Below, piece by piece: positions 29,865 to 40,508 of a stretch of DNA of 42,152 nt (position 1 is the stretch's first letter; the number at the start of each line of letters is the position of its first letter). The DNA comes from Gammaproteobacteria bacterium. GTDB taxonomy: Bacteria; Pseudomonadota; Gammaproteobacteria; UBA5335; SLRW01. Location of the stretch: assembly GCA_007130745.1 (NCBI GenBank), contig SLRW01000005.1:1-42152 (forward strand), given 5' to 3'. The notes under the pieces were generated by a model, which saw only the letters and a program-made list of their open reading frames with translations, ran no database searches and was not told the DNA's origin. A program made the position numbers and the translations under genes.

Positions 29865-31655
29865 TCAGGGCTTGTGATTCCCGCGCTTGCGCGGGAGGTA
29901 GAGGTCGGTGAGGGTGCCGGTGAAGGCTTCGGCGGCCAGGCCCACGCTTTCCGACAGGGTGGGGTGGGGATGGATGGTAAGGGCGATGTCCTCGGCTTCA
30001 CTGCCCATTTCTATGGCATGAGCGCATTCGGCGATCAACTCGCCGGCGTTGGGGCCGACGATGCCGGCACCGATGATGCGTTCGCTGCCCCGCTCGAAAA
30101 TCAGGCGGGTCATGCCTTCGGGCCGGTTTTGCCCCAGCGCTCGGCCGCTGGCGCTCCAGGGGAAACTGCCGACGGCATAGTCCAGCCCCTGTTGCCGGGC
30201 CTGTTCCTCGGTGAGGCCCACCCAGGCCACTTCGGGGTCGGTATAGGCCACCGAGGGAATCACGCGGCGGTCAAAGCCACGGCGCTGGCCGGCCGCCACC
30301 TCGGCGGCCAGGTGGCCCTCATGGGTGGCCTTATGCGCCAGCTGGGGCTCGCCGGCAATGTCGCCGATAGCGAAGATATGCGGGGCGGAGGTCCGCATCT
30401 GTTCATCGACGCGGATGAAGCCTTGTTCATCCAGTTTTACCCCGGCCTGTTCGGCAGCAATGCGCCGGCTGTTGGGGCGCCGTCCAATGGCCACCAGCAC
30501 GCGGTCAAAGATGGCGGTTTCAGGCGCATCCTTGCCTTCCAGGCTGACCCGGATTTGTTTTTTGGTGGCCTTGATGTCGCTTACCCGAGTGCCGGTATAG
30601 ATTGCCTCGCATTCCTGTTCCAGGCGTTTGTGCAGGGGTTTGATCAGGGCTCGGTCGGCGCCGGGAATCAGTGTGTCGGTCATTTCTACTACACTAACGC
30701 GGCTGCCCAGGGCCGAGTAGGCCGTGGCCATTTCCAGGCCGATAATGCCGCCGCCAATGACCAGCAGACGTGCCGGGATTTCCGTCAGTTCCAGAGCGCC
30801 CGTGGAGTCCATAATGCGGAGGTCTTCCGGGGCGTCGGGGAGCACCGTGGCATGGGAGCCGGCGGCAATAATCGCCTGTTCAAATTGCAACTGCAGGGTG
30901 CCGTCGACGGTGCGGATGGCGAGCTGGTGACTGCCGGTGAATTCCGCTTCGCCCTGAATCACGCGCACCTTGCGTTTTTTTGCCAGACCGGCCAGGCCGC
31001 CGTTGAGCTGACTGACGATGCTGTCTTTCCACTGGCGCAGGGCATCCGCGTCAATCTCGGGTGCCTTGAAGCGTACGCCATGAGAACTCATGTCTTGTGC
31101 CTCACGAATGACACGGGCGGCGTGCAAGAGTGCCTTGGAGGGAATACAGCCGACGTTGAGACAGACGCCACCGAGCTTCGGGTAACGTTCCACCAGGGTT
31201 ACGTCCAGTCCCAGGTCGGCGGCGCGGAAAGCGGCGGCATAGCCGCCGGGGCCGGCGCCGATGACGACCAGGGCGGTGGTAATGTCCGCATCATTGTCTT
31301 TGGCTGCTGCCGCGCCGGGACGGGCAGGCGCCTGCGGTTCTGGTGCCCTTTCTTCAGCCGCTGCAGATGGAGCAGGGTCTGCCGGTGAAGACACCAAGTC
31401 CTCGCTGGTGTCAGCAGCGGCCTCCAGAGTAACAATGGGTGTGCCTTCACTGACCTTGTCACCCACGCTGACCAGTACTTCCACCACCTTGCCGGCCTGG
31501 GGGGCAGGCACTTCCAGTGAAGCCTTGTCGCTTTCCAGAGTAATCAGGGACTGTTCGGCTGCCACCGTATCGCCGGCACTGACCAGTACCTCAATCACAT
31601 CCACGGCATCGAAATCGCCGATATCGGGGACCCTGACTTGCTGTGGCTTGCTCAT
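29865..31655 (-). CDS. lpdA: Dihydrolipoyl dehydrogenase with N-terminal lipoyl domain (PDH complex E3)
   Basis: Lipoyl domain [23 protein letters not shown]...[16 protein letters not shown]3 [17 protein letters not shown]; operon with aceEF. Confidence 0.96.
   Translation of the reverse strand: MSKPQQVRVPDIGDFDAVDVIEVLVSAGDTVAAEQSLITLESDKASLEVPAPQAGKVVEVLVSVGDKVSEGTPIVTLEAAADTSEDLVSSPADPAPSAAAEERAPEPQAPARPGAAAAKDNDADITTALVVIGAGPGGYAAAFRAADLGLDVTLVERYPKLGGVCLNVGCIPSKALLHAARVIREAQDMSSHGVRFKAPEIDADALRQWKDSIVSQLNGGLAGLAKKRKVRVIQGEAEFTGSHQLAIRTVDGTLQLQFEQAIIAAGSHATVLPDAPEDLRIMDSTGALELTEIPARLLVIGGGIIGLEMATAYSALGSRVSVVEMTDTLIPGADRALIKPLHKRLEQECEAIYTGTRVSDIKATKKQIRVSLEGKDAPETAIFDRVLVAIGRRPNSRRIAAEQAGVKLDEQGFIRVDEQMRTSAPHIFAIGDIAGEPQLAHKATHEGHLAAEVAAGQRRGFDRRVIPSVAYTDPEVAWVGLTEEQARQQGLDYAVGSFPWSASGRALGQNRPEGMTRLIFERGSERIIGAGIVGPNAGELIAECAHAIEMGSEAEDIALTIHPHPTLSESVGLAAEAFTGTLTDLYLPRKRGNHKP
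29877..29897. repeat. Half dRS3-like hairpin overlapping the 3' end of lpdA
   Basis: ATTCCCGCGC-TT-GCGCGGGAG; palindromic TCCCGCGC/GCGCGGGA inside the last codons. Confidence 0.7.
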
Positions 31656-33043
31656 ATCGTTTCCTGAAGGCTCAGCTGGTGGGGATCAGACAGCAGTCTG
31701 GCCAGGTGGGTAGTAAAGCGAGCGGCCTCGGCACCGTCAATGACCCGATGGTCGTAAGACAATGATAGCGGCAGCATCAGCCGGGGCCGCCACTCACCAT
31801 CCTGGTAAACCGGCCGGGTTTGCATGCGGGAAACGCCGAGAATGGCGACTTCCGGGGCATTGATGATCGGAGTAAAGGCGGTGCCGCCGATACCGCCCAG
31901 ACTGGAAATCGAGAAGCAGCCGCCGCGCAGATGCTCGGGTTTGAGTTTGCCGTCGCGGGCCAGTTCAGCCAGTTCGGCGGTTTCGCGGGCGAGCTGGTAA
32001 ACGCCCTTGCGATCAGCCTCGCGTATCACCGGCACCAGCAGGCCGTCCGGTGTGTCCACGGCCACGCCAATATTGACGTACTGTTTGAGTATCAGGTGTT
32101 CGCCGCCGCTATCCAGTGAACTGTTGATGCGCGGGAATTCACGCAGGGCCGTGGCGCAAACATTGAGCAGAATGGCCAGCATGGTGAGCTTGACGCCATG
32201 ACGGCCGGCATCGCCCTGCAGCGCCTTGCGCAGCCGCTCCACCTCGGTGACGTCGGCCTCGTCAAACTGGGTAACGTGGGGGATCGTTGCCCAGCTGCGC
32301 TGCAAATGCGGCCCCGCCTTGCGCTGGATACGGCTGAGCGGGATACGCTCGGTAGCACCAAAGCGGGAAAAGTCCACGGCCGGTGGTGGGGTTGTGCCCG
32401 GCGCCGCGCCTGCCGTGCCGCCCTGGCGAATCGCTCCCTTGACGAAAGCCTGTACATCCTCACGCATGATGCGCCCGCGTGGGCCGCTGCCCTCGACTTG
32501 CGAGAGGTTTACCCCGAGCTCGCGGGCAAACTTGCGCACCGCCGGGCTGGCATGTACGGGCACGCTGGTGGAGGGCGCCGTACCGGTGGCGGGGGCGGGT
32601 CGGGGGCCAGTGGGGTTGTCCGCGTCAGCCCGGGGGGGGCGTTCCTGGCTGCCGGAGAAGGCTTCATCGGCAGCCGGCGAGGGGGTTTCGCTTGCCTGTG
32701 CGGGCTTTGTTTTCCCAGCCTGGGATGCGGCGTCCAGTGCGGGTTTTTTACCGGTCGCCGCTTGTTTCCCGCGCTGGCTGCTGTCCTCGCTGGAGTCGGT
32801 GTCTGTGATTTCCAGCGTGGCGACCAGGGAGCCTTCACTGACCTTGTCGCCGACGGCTACCTTGATCTCCTTGACGGTGCCTGCGGCGGGCGAGGGAATC
32901 TCCAGCGAGGCCTTGTCGCTTTCCAGGGTGATCAGCGATTGTTCCTGTGTCACCTGTTCGCCGGCACTGACCAGCACCTCGATGACATCCACGGCATCGA
33001 AGTCGCCGATATCGGGCACCCTGATCTCTTCAATCCTGGCCAA
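31652..33043 (-). CDS. aceF: Pyruvate dehydrogenase complex dihydrolipoamide acetyltransferase (E2)
   Basis: One N-terminal lipoyl domain, E3-binding domain ([29 protein letters not shown]), catalytic [20 protein letters not shown] start with GAGGAG. Confidence 0.95.
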   Translation of the reverse strand: MARIEEIRVPDIGDFDAVDVIEVLVSAGEQVTQEQSLITLESDKASLEIPSPAAGTVKEIKVAVGDKVSEGSLVATLEITDTDSSEDSSQRGKQAATGKKPALDAASQAGKTKPAQASETPSPAADEAFSGSQERPPRADADNPTGPRPAPATGTAPSTSVPVHASPAVRKFARELGVNLSQVEGSGPRGRIMREDVQAFVKGAIRQGGTAGAAPGTTPPPAVDFSRFGATERIPLSRIQRKAGPHLQRSWATIPHVTQFDEADVTEVERLRKALQGDAGRHGVKLTMLAILLNVCATALREFPRINSSLDSGGEHLILKQYVNIGVAVDTPDGLLVPVIREADRKGVYQLARETAELAELARDGKLKPEHLRGGCFSISSLGGIGGTAFTPIINAPEVAILGVSRMQTRPVYQDGEWRPRLMLPLSLSYDHRVIDGAEAARFTTHLARLLSDPHQLSLQETI

Positions 33044-33091
33044 AATTCAAGCTCCTCATGATTACATGGTGGCTGACCGGCTCACCTGTGG

Positions 33092-35761
33092 CTAGTGTGC
33101 CCAGGGGGGGGAGGGGTCCGTGCTGATACCGTATTTGCGTATCGCCTGACCCACGCTGGTGGATTTGATATCACCCTTTGCAGCCAGTTCGTGCAGCGCT
33201 GCCAGCACAATATGGTAACGGTCCACTTCGAAGTAGCGGCGCAATTCCGGGCGGGTATCACTGCGGCCAAAGCCGTCCGTGCCCAGCGTCCGGTAGGCCG
33301 CAGGGACCCAGGCCCGAATCTGGTCGGCCACGGTGCATATGTAGTCGCTGGCGGCGACCACCGGCGATTGTTCTTTGCCCAGACACTGTTCGATATAGCT
33401 CTGTTGTGATTTTTTGCCGGGATTGAGCAGGTTGTGTCGATCCGTGGTCAGGCCATCGCGGCGCAATTCGGTAAAACTGGTTACGCTCCAGACATCGGCG
33501 CTGACTCCCCAGTCTTCAAGCAAAAGGTTTGCCGCGGCCTGCGCCTCGCGCAGGATGGTGCCCGAACCCAGCAAGCGCACCCGGGGCAGGCGTTGTTTAT
33601 GCTGCGTGGCCGGCCCTTGTTCAAGCCGGTACATGCCCCGCAGGATGCCGTCCTCCACACCCTTTGGCATGCCAGGGTGGGGGTAGTCCTCGTTCATTAC
33701 GGTAAGGTAGTAGTAAACATCCTCGTGGCGTTCATACATGCGTTTCATGCCTTCATGCACGATCACCGCCAGCTCATAGCCGTAGCAGGGGTCGTAACTG
33801 ATGCAGTTGGGGATGGCCGACATCAGCAGATGGCTGTGCCCGTCCTGGTGCTGCAGACCTTCGCCATTAATGGTGGTGCGTCCGGCTGTGCCGCCAAGCA
33901 GAAAGCCGCGCGCGCGGCTGTCACCGGCCGCCCACATCAGGTCGCCCACCCGCTGGTATCCGAACATGGAATAGAAAATATAAAACGGAATCATGCTGAT
34001 GCCGTGATTGCTGTAGGCGGTAGCGGCGGCGAGCCAGGAGGAGAAGGCGCCGGCCTCGGTGATGCCTTCTTCCAGAATCTGGCCCTTTTTGTCTTCTCGG
34101 TAGTAGGCCAGCTGTTCAATATCCGGCGGCTCATACAACTGACCGGCGGGGGCGTAAATACCGAGTTGGCGAAACAGGCCTTCCATGCCGAAGGTACGAG
34201 CCTCGTCCGGCACGATAGGCACGATACGTGGCCCGATTTCCTTGTCGCGGACCAGGGCCGAGAGCAGTCTGACGAAAACCATGGTGGTTGATATCTGACG
34301 CTCCCCGCTGCCTTCGAGCACGGACTTGAAGCTGGACAAGGGTGGCACCCTGATTTCTCCCGCCTCTCGTCGGCGAGCGGGCAGAAAGCCACCCAGAGCC
34401 TTGCGGCGTTCGCGCAGGTATTTCATTTCCGGGCTGTCTTCCGGCGGTTTGTAATAGGGCGCCCGCTCCAGCTGTTCATCGTCCAGAGGGATATTGAAGC
34501 GATCGCGGAAGCGACGCAGGGCGTTAATCCCGACCTTTTTCTGCTGATGGCTGATGTTCTGGGCCTCACCGGCCTCACCCATGCCGTAGCCTTTGACGGT
34601 TTTGGCCAGAATTACCGTGGGTTGGCCCTTGTGTGCGGTGGCGGCGGCATAGGCGGCATACATTTTGTGCGGATCATGGCCGCCGCGATTGAGCCGCCAG
34701 ATATCCTCGTCCGTCATGCGCGCAACCATTTCCTTCAGCTCGGGGTATTTGCCGAAGAAATGATCGCGGGTGTAAGCGCCGCCCTTGAGCTTGTAATTCT
34801 GGTATTCACCATCCACCGCCTCTTCCATGCGCTGTTGCAGCAGGCCTTTGGTGTCCCGGGCAATCAGCGGATCCCAGTAGGATCCCCAGATGACCTTAAT
34901 CACATTCCACCCGGCGCCGCGGAATTCACCTTCGAGCTCCTGGATGATCTTGCTGTTGCCGCGCACGGGTCCGTCGAGGCGCTGCAGGTTGCAGTTGACC
35001 ACGAAAATCAGATTGTCGAGGTTTTCGCGGGCGGCGATATCAATCGCCCCCAGTGATTCCGGCTCGTCCATCTCGCCGTCGCCCATGAAGGCCCAGACCT
35101 TGCGATCATCGGCATCCGCCAGGCCCCGGTCATTCAAATACTTCATGAAACGAGCCTGGTAGATTGCCATGATCGGGCCCAGCCCCATGGAGACCGTGGG
35201 GAATTGCCAGAAATCCGGCATCAGCCAGGGATGCGGGTAAGAAGACAGTCCTGGGGCATTGGCTTCCTGGCGGAAGCGGTCGAGCTGCTCCTCGTCCAGT
35301 CGGCCTTCCAGATAGGCCCGGGCATAGATGCCGGGGGCGGAATGGCCCTGGATGTAGACCAGGTCGCCGCCGTGATCTTTGCCGGGGGCGCGGAAGAAAT
35401 GGTTGAAGCCCACGTCGTAGAGTGTCGCCGATGAAGCGAAGCTGGCGATATGTCCGCCCAATCCCGGGTTTTTCTGGTTGGCGCGCAGCACCATGGCCAT
35501 GGCGTTCCAGCGGATAATGGAGCGCAGCCGCCATTCCAGATCGGGATCGCCGGGACTGGTTGCTTCCAGCGCCGGGGGGATGGTGTTGATATAGGCGGTG
35601 TTGGGGCTGAAGGGGATAAAGGCGCCCGAACGGCGGGACTTTTCAATCAGTCGTTCCAGCAGGAAATGGGCCCGTTCCGGACCTTCCGCATGCAGTATGC
35701 CTTCCAGAGCCTCAAGCCATTCTGCGGTTTCTTGTGGATCGCTGTCGTGATGCTCGTCCAT
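33092..35761 (-). CDS. aceE: Pyruvate dehydrogenase E1 component (homodimeric type)
   Basis: DEHHDSDPQETAEWLEALEGILHAEGPERAHFLLERLI; GDGEMDEPESLGAIDIAARENLDNLIFVVNCNLQRLDGPVRGN; ATG at 35761 preceded by AGGAGG. Confidence 0.97.
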   Translation of the reverse strand: MDEHHDSDPQETAEWLEALEGILHAEGPERAHFLLERLIEKSRRSGAFIPFSPNTAYINTIPPALEATSPGDPDLEWRLRSIIRWNAMAMVLRANQKNPGLGGHIASFASSATLYDVGFNHFFRAPGKDHGGDLVYIQGHSAPGIYARAYLEGRLDEEQLDRFRQEANAPGLSSYPHPWLMPDFWQFPTVSMGLGPIMAIYQARFMKYLNDRGLADADDRKVWAFMGDGEMDEPESLGAIDIAARENLDNLIFVVNCNLQRLDGPVRGNSKIIQELEGEFRGAGWNVIKVIWGSYWDPLIARDTKGLLQQRMEEAVDGEYQNYKLKGGAYTRDHFFGKYPELKEMVARMTDEDIWRLNRGGHDPHKMYAAYAAATAHKGQPTVILAKTVKGYGMGEAGEAQNISHQQKKVGINALRRFRDRFNIPLDDEQLERAPYYKPPEDSPEMKYLRERRKALGGFLPARRREAGEIRVPPLSSFKSVLEGSGERQISTTMVFVRLLSALVRDKEIGPRIVPIVPDEARTFGMEGLFRQLGIYAPAGQLYEPPDIEQLAYYREDKKGQILEEGITEAGAFSSWLAAATAYSNHGISMIPFYIFYSMFGYQRVGDLMWAAGDSRARGFLLGGTAGRTTINGEGLQHQDGHSHLLMSAIPNCISYDPCYGYELAVIVHEGMKRMYERHEDVYYYLTVMNEDYPHPGMPKGVEDGILRGMYRLEQGPATQHKQRLPRVRLLGSGTILREAQAAANLLLEDWGVSADVWSVTSFTELRRDGLTTDRHNLLNPGKKSQQSYIEQCLGKEQSPVVAASDYICTVADQIRAWVPAAYRTLGTDGFGRSDTRPELRRYFEVDRYHIVLAALHELAAKGDIKSTSVGQAIRKYGISTDPSPPWAH

Positions 35762-36079
35762 ATGTGGACTGTTGCCTCCTTGGATTCGGGACTGAATCTT
35801 GTATCCAGCATGGTAGTCCCGGTAGGCACCGGATTTCCACGACCAGAGGGATGTTATGGCAGGATACGCCAGTAAGACCACCCGGGAAGTTTTTTCCTGT
35901 CACGATACGCGTTAGAATGTTTGTTCATAAGGTCTTGTCGGCCAAAACCAGCAGAGGTCCGATGCACTCGCAAGGCAATTTGGTTTCAATCCTGATGGAT
36001 GTTCGCCCCGCCCCGGTGGCGATAACATCGGGCCGGCCTTACTCTTTTTCCCGTATTTCCTCGTGCCGCAAGCAAATTG

Positions 36080-36104
36080 CCGGCCGGTTTTCGAGCCGGT
36101 CCGG
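36080..36104 (+). other. GC-rich hairpin in the sucA leader
   Basis: CCGGCCGG-TTTTCGAG-CCGGTCCGG (one bulge), about 40 nt upstream of the sucA ATG. Confidence 0.5.
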
Positions 36105-36143
36105 GGCTTGTTGTGTGTCCGGTGCGTTTTCGAAGGGACATGA

Positions 36144-39056
36144 ATGAGTAACGATCTGCGAGAAAATTATCGTACCTCCGCGCTATTCGGTGGCAATGCC
36201 GAGTTCATGGAGAGCTTTTACGAAAAGTATTTGCAGTCGCCTGAATCGGTGCCGGAACACTGGCGAGCATATTTTGCCGACATGGAGCAGGAGGCCGGGC
36301 GCGGGGATGTGGCGCACAGTCCAATCCGCGAGTCCTTCGAAAAACTCGCCCGCAGCCGGGGCAATGGCCATGCCACTGCCAGTGGCGGGCTGTCTCCTGA
36401 TGCGGCCCAGCGTCAGGCCGGGGTGCTGCGGCTGATCAATGGCTACCGCGTTCGGGGCCACCAGCAGGCGCAGATTGACCCGCTGGGGTTGATGGAGCGC
36501 CCATATATCCCTGATCTTGACCCGGCTTATCATGGTCTCGGCGAAGCCGATATGGACACCGAGTTCAATACTGGCTCGCTGTTTGCCGATGAACGCCTGC
36601 CCCTGCGGCAAATTATCGATATCGTAAAAAGCGTCTACTGCGGCACGATCGGCGCCGAGTACATGCATATCACCGATACGGCGGAGAAGCGCTGGATCCA
36701 AAAGCGGCTGGAAGGCAGCTATGGCGAAACGCTTTTCAACGCAGAGGAAAAGCGCAATATTTTGCGGCATCTGTCGGCAGCGGAAGGGCTTGAGAAGTAT
36801 TTGCACACCCGTTATGTGGGGCAAAAACGCTTTTCCCTGGAAGGCTGCGAAAGCCTGATCCCCCAGATGGATGACATGATCACCCGCGCCGCGAGAGCCG
36901 GCGTGCAGGATGTGGTCCTGGGGATGGCGCACCGTGGCCGTATTAATGTGCTGGTTAACCTGCTTGGCAAGTCGCCCAGGGAACTGTTCGAGGAGTTCGA
37001 GGGAAAAATCGATCTCGAGAGTTTGAGTGGCAGCGGTGATGTGAAATATCACATGGGTTTTTCCTCGGACCTGGAGATAGAAAAACAGCGCGTGCATCTG
37101 GCGCTGGCATTCAATCCGTCGCACCTGGAAATCGTCAACCCGGTGGTGGTGGGCTCAGTGCGTTCACGTCAGGAGCGTCGCGGGGATCGCACCGGTGATC
37201 AGGTGTTACCGGTGACCATCCATGGCGACGCTTCCTTTTCCGGCCAGGGTGTGGTGATGGAAGTGCTGAATATGTCCCAGGCGCGGGGCTTTGCTACCGG
37301 CGGCACAATGCACATCATCATCAATAACCAGATCGGTTTTACCACCAGTAACCCGCTGGATTCACGCTCCACCCCTTATTGCACCGATGTGGCCAAGATG
37401 GTTCAGGCGCCGATCTTCCACGTCAACGGGGATGATCCCGAAGCGGTGCTTTTTGCTACCCGGGTAGCGCTGGATTTCCGCAATGAGTTCCACAAGGATG
37501 TGGTGATCGATCTGGTTTGTTTCCGCCGTCACGGGCATAACGAGGCCGATGAGCCCTCGGTCACCCAGCCGGAGATGTATGGCCGTATCAAGGACCACCC
37601 CGGCACTCGCGCGCTATACGTCCAGCGACTGATCGAGCAGCAGGTTACGGACGAGGAACAGGCCCGGGCGATGGTTGATGATTATCGCGATGGTCTGGAC
37701 CAGGGCCACAATATCGTGCGCAAGACATTGGGCATGGTCGGCAACGAGTACACCATCGATTGGTCGCAGTACAATAGTCGGGACTGGGATCACAAGATCG
37801 ACACCGCCATCCCCGCCGAGCGCATGCGTTCGCTGGTCGAGCGCCTCACCCGTTTGCCGGAGGGGTTCGAGCCGCATTCACGCGTGCGCCGCATTCTGGA
37901 TGATCGTCGCAAGATGGCGGCCGGGGCCACACCGGTGGACTGGGGGCTGGCCGAGAACCTGGCTTATGCCTCGCTGGTGGAGGATGGCTATCGGGTGCGC
38001 CTGACCGGGCAGGACAGTGGTCGCGGCACATTTTTCCACCGTCACGCAGTAGTGTTTAACCAGAATGATGGCCAGCCCTGGGTGCCCCTGCAGCATATTC
38101 ATCCTCGCCAGGCCGACTTCGCCGTGATTGATTCGCTGCTCTCCGAAGAGGCCGTGCTGGGTTTTGAGTATGGCTACTCCACGGCCGATCCGGCGGCACT
38201 GGTAATCTGGGAGGGTCAGTATGGTGACTTCGCCAATGGCGCCCAGGTGGTGATTGACCAGTTCATTAGCTCCGGTGAAGCCAAGTGGCAGCGGCTGTGC
38301 GGGCTGGTGATGTTTCTCCCGCATGGCTACGAGGGGCAGGGTCCGGAGCATTCCTCTGCACGCCTGGAGCGTTACCTGCAGCTGTGTGCCCAGCACAATA
38401 TGCAGGTGTGTGTGCCCAGCACTCCGGCGCAGATGTTCCACATGCTGCGTCGCCAGATGCTGCGGCCCTACCGGCGCCCGCTGGTGGTGATGACCCCCAA
38501 GAGCATGTTGCGCCGCCGACTGTCGACTTCACAGCCTGAGGATTTGACCGGCAGCCGGTTCCGCCCTGTGATGGAAGAAGTTGACGATCTTGCCGATGAC
38601 AAGATCAAGCGGGTGGTCTTCTGCAGTGGCAAGGTCTATTTTGACCTGCTGGAGGCGCGTCGTGAGGCGGAAGAATACCGCATTGCCCTGATTCGTATTG
38701 AGCAGCTTTATCCTTTCCCGGAAAGGGAATTTGAGGCGGTGCTGAAGCAGTATCCAAAGGTGCGGGACATTGTCTGGTGTCAGGAAGAACCGCGTAATCA
38801 GGGCGCCTGGTACCAGATACGTCATCGTTTGATCCGGCCGCTGCAAAAGCAGCAGACCCTCTCTTATGTGGGGCGTTCGGCCTCGGGCTCAACCGCGGCG
38901 GGCTATCATGAGCTGCATGTGCGCCAGCAACGCCAGTTGCTGGCCGAGGCGCTGGACCTGAGTAGCCACGAACAAACTCGTAGCAAGTCCGTCCGGCATG
39001 GCAAGGCGCGTGGCGCCAGGGCATCAACCGGCAAGCAATCCACGGAGAAATCATGA
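36144..39056 (+). CDS. sucA: 2-oxoglutarate dehydrogenase E1 component
   Basis: [78 protein letters not shown]. Confidence 0.97.
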   Translation: MSNDLRENYRTSALFGGNAEFMESFYEKYLQSPESVPEHWRAYFADMEQEAGRGDVAHSPIRESFEKLARSRGNGHATASGGLSPDAAQRQAGVLRLINGYRVRGHQQAQIDPLGLMERPYIPDLDPAYHGLGEADMDTEFNTGSLFADERLPLRQIIDIVKSVYCGTIGAEYMHITDTAEKRWIQKRLEGSYGETLFNAEEKRNILRHLSAAEGLEKYLHTRYVGQKRFSLEGCESLIPQMDDMITRAARAGVQDVVLGMAHRGRINVLVNLLGKSPRELFEEFEGKIDLESLSGSGDVKYHMGFSSDLEIEKQRVHLALAFNPSHLEIVNPVVVGSVRSRQERRGDRTGDQVLPVTIHGDASFSGQGVVMEVLNMSQARGFATGGTMHIIINNQIGFTTSNPLDSRSTPYCTDVAKMVQAPIFHVNGDDPEAVLFATRVALDFRNEFHKDVVIDLVCFRRHGHNEADEPSVTQPEMYGRIKDHPGTRALYVQRLIEQQVTDEEQARAMVDDYRDGLDQGHNIVRKTLGMVGNEYTIDWSQYNSRDWDHKIDTAIPAERMRSLVERLTRLPEGFEPHSRVRRILDDRRKMAAGATPVDWGLAENLAYASLVEDGYRVRLTGQDSGRGTFFHRHAVVFNQNDGQPWVPLQHIHPRQADFAVIDSLLSEEAVLGFEYGYSTADPAALVIWEGQYGDFANGAQVVIDQFISSGEAKWQRLCGLVMFLPHGYEGQGPEHSSARLERYLQLCAQHNMQVCVPSTPAQMFHMLRRQMLRPYRRPLVVMTPKSMLRRRLSTSQPEDLTGSRFRPVMEEVDDLADDKIKRVVFCSGKVYFDLLEARREAEEYRIALIRIEQLYPFPEREFEAVLKQYPKVRDIVWCQEEPRNQGAWYQIRHRLIRPLQKQQTLSYVGRSASGSTAAGYHELHVRQQRQLLAEALDLSSHEQTRSKSVRHGKARGARASTGKQSTEKS

Positions 39057-40441
39057 GCATTGAAGTCAAGGTCCCTCAGCTGCCGGAGTCGGTAGAAGAC
39101 GCGACCATCGCGAGCTGGCACAAGCAAAAGGGCGACCGGGTCAGCCGTGATGAGAATCTGGTGGACCTGGAAACAGACAAGGTGGTGCTGGAAGTTCCAG
39201 CCCCGGCTGACGGGGTAATGGGCGAAATTCTCCGCGGCGAAGGCGACACCGTCACCGCGGGTGAAGTGCTGGCCATGCTTGAGGAAGGTGCCGACGCGGG
39301 CAAGAAGGACGACAACAAGGACGCGGCCGTCAAAGCGACTGCTAATGACAAGGTCGAGTCATCTGATGATAAAGCCCTTGCCGAGAAAGAAAGCAGCGCA
39401 TCAAAGGCCGATGCCGATGAGCGTGTCGGGACGGACAACGGCGAAGCCGGTGGTGATCCGGGGCCGCTTAGCCCGGCAGTACGGCGCCTGGTCCAGGAGC
39501 ATGATATAGACCCCTCGCGAATTTCCGGCACGGGAAAAGATGGCAGGATTACCAAGGCTGATGTGCTGGCCTGGATGGAAGGCGGCGGTAGCAGCGAGGA
39601 AGCCGGGCCAACTCCGCAGTCCGGGAGCAAGCCTGCCGAGGCGCCACCTGGCCGCCCGGCCGCGCCCGCGCCACGACGTCAGAGCGCTGATCCGGAGTCG
39701 GAGGACATCTCTCCGGATGCCGATATTATCCCGGGCGGCAAACGTCAGGAACAGCGGGTGCCGATGACGCGCCTGCGCCGGCGTATCGCCGAGCGGCTGG
39801 TCGAGGCACAGCAGACCGCCGCTATCCTGACCACCTGGAACGAAGTCGATCTGGGCGCGGTGGGTGAGCTGCGCCAGCGCTACAAGGATACCTTCGAGAA
39901 GGAATACGACGTCCGTCTCGGCTATATGTCCTTTTTCGTCAAGGCTGCGGTCGAAGCCCTGAAGCGCTTCCCGGTCATCAATGCTTCGGTCGACGGCACC
40001 GATGTGGTCTATCACGGCTACTTTGATATCGGTATCGCCGTGTCCGCCCCTCGCGGGTTGGTAGTGCCCATTCTGCGGGATGCCGACCAGATGAGCTTTG
40101 CCGAGGTGGAGCAGGGCATTGTTGATTTCGCCGCCCGGGCCCGTGACGGCAGCTTGACCATGGATGATCTCACCGGGGGCACCTTCAGTATTACCAACGG
40201 GGGTGTTTTTGGTTCGCTGATGTCCTCACCCATTCTCAACCCGCCGCAGAGCGCCATTCTCGGGATGCACAAGATTCAACAGCGGCCCATGGTGGTGGAT
40301 GGCGAGATCGTGGCGCGGCCGATGATGTATCTGGCCCTGTCCTACGATCATCGACTGGTCGATGGCAAGGATGCGGTGCAGTTTCTGGTGGTGATCAAGG
40401 AACTGCTCGAGGATCCGGCGCGGCTGATGCTGCAGATTTGA
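39053..40441 (+). CDS. sucB: Dihydrolipoamide succinyltransferase (OGDH E2)
   Basis: [26 protein letters not shown]...[34 protein letters not shown]; overlaps the sucA stop. Confidence 0.97.
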   Translation: MSIEVKVPQLPESVEDATIASWHKQKGDRVSRDENLVDLETDKVVLEVPAPADGVMGEILRGEGDTVTAGEVLAMLEEGADAGKKDDNKDAAVKATANDKVESSDDKALAEKESSASKADADERVGTDNGEAGGDPGPLSPAVRRLVQEHDIDPSRISGTGKDGRITKADVLAWMEGGGSSEEAGPTPQSGSKPAEAPPGRPAAPAPRRQSADPESEDISPDADIIPGGKRQEQRVPMTRLRRRIAERLVEAQQTAAILTTWNEVDLGAVGELRQRYKDTFEKEYDVRLGYMSFFVKAAVEALKRFPVINASVDGTDVVYHGYFDIGIAVSAPRGLVVPILRDADQMSFAEVEQGIVDFAARARDGSLTMDDLTGGTFSITNGGVFGSLMSSPILNPPQSAILGMHKIQQRPMVVDGEIVARPMMYLALSYDHRLVDGKDAVQFLVVIKELLEDPARLMLQI

Positions 40442-40508
40442 TACGCGCGCGCTCCGGCACTGGGCTGGAGACGCATGGGCGCGTTTGTGATTGTTTACCG
40501 GGGGTAAC

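Noticed and set aside
29751-31388. 545-aa ORF antisense to lpdA
   Set aside because: The opposite strand encodes a clear lipoyl-Lpd with all motifs; the ORF is a composition artefact.
32198-33095. Two overlapping plus-strand ORFs over aceF
   Set aside because: Antisense to the lipoyl and linker regions of AceF; repetitive composition reflects the Ala/Pro linker.
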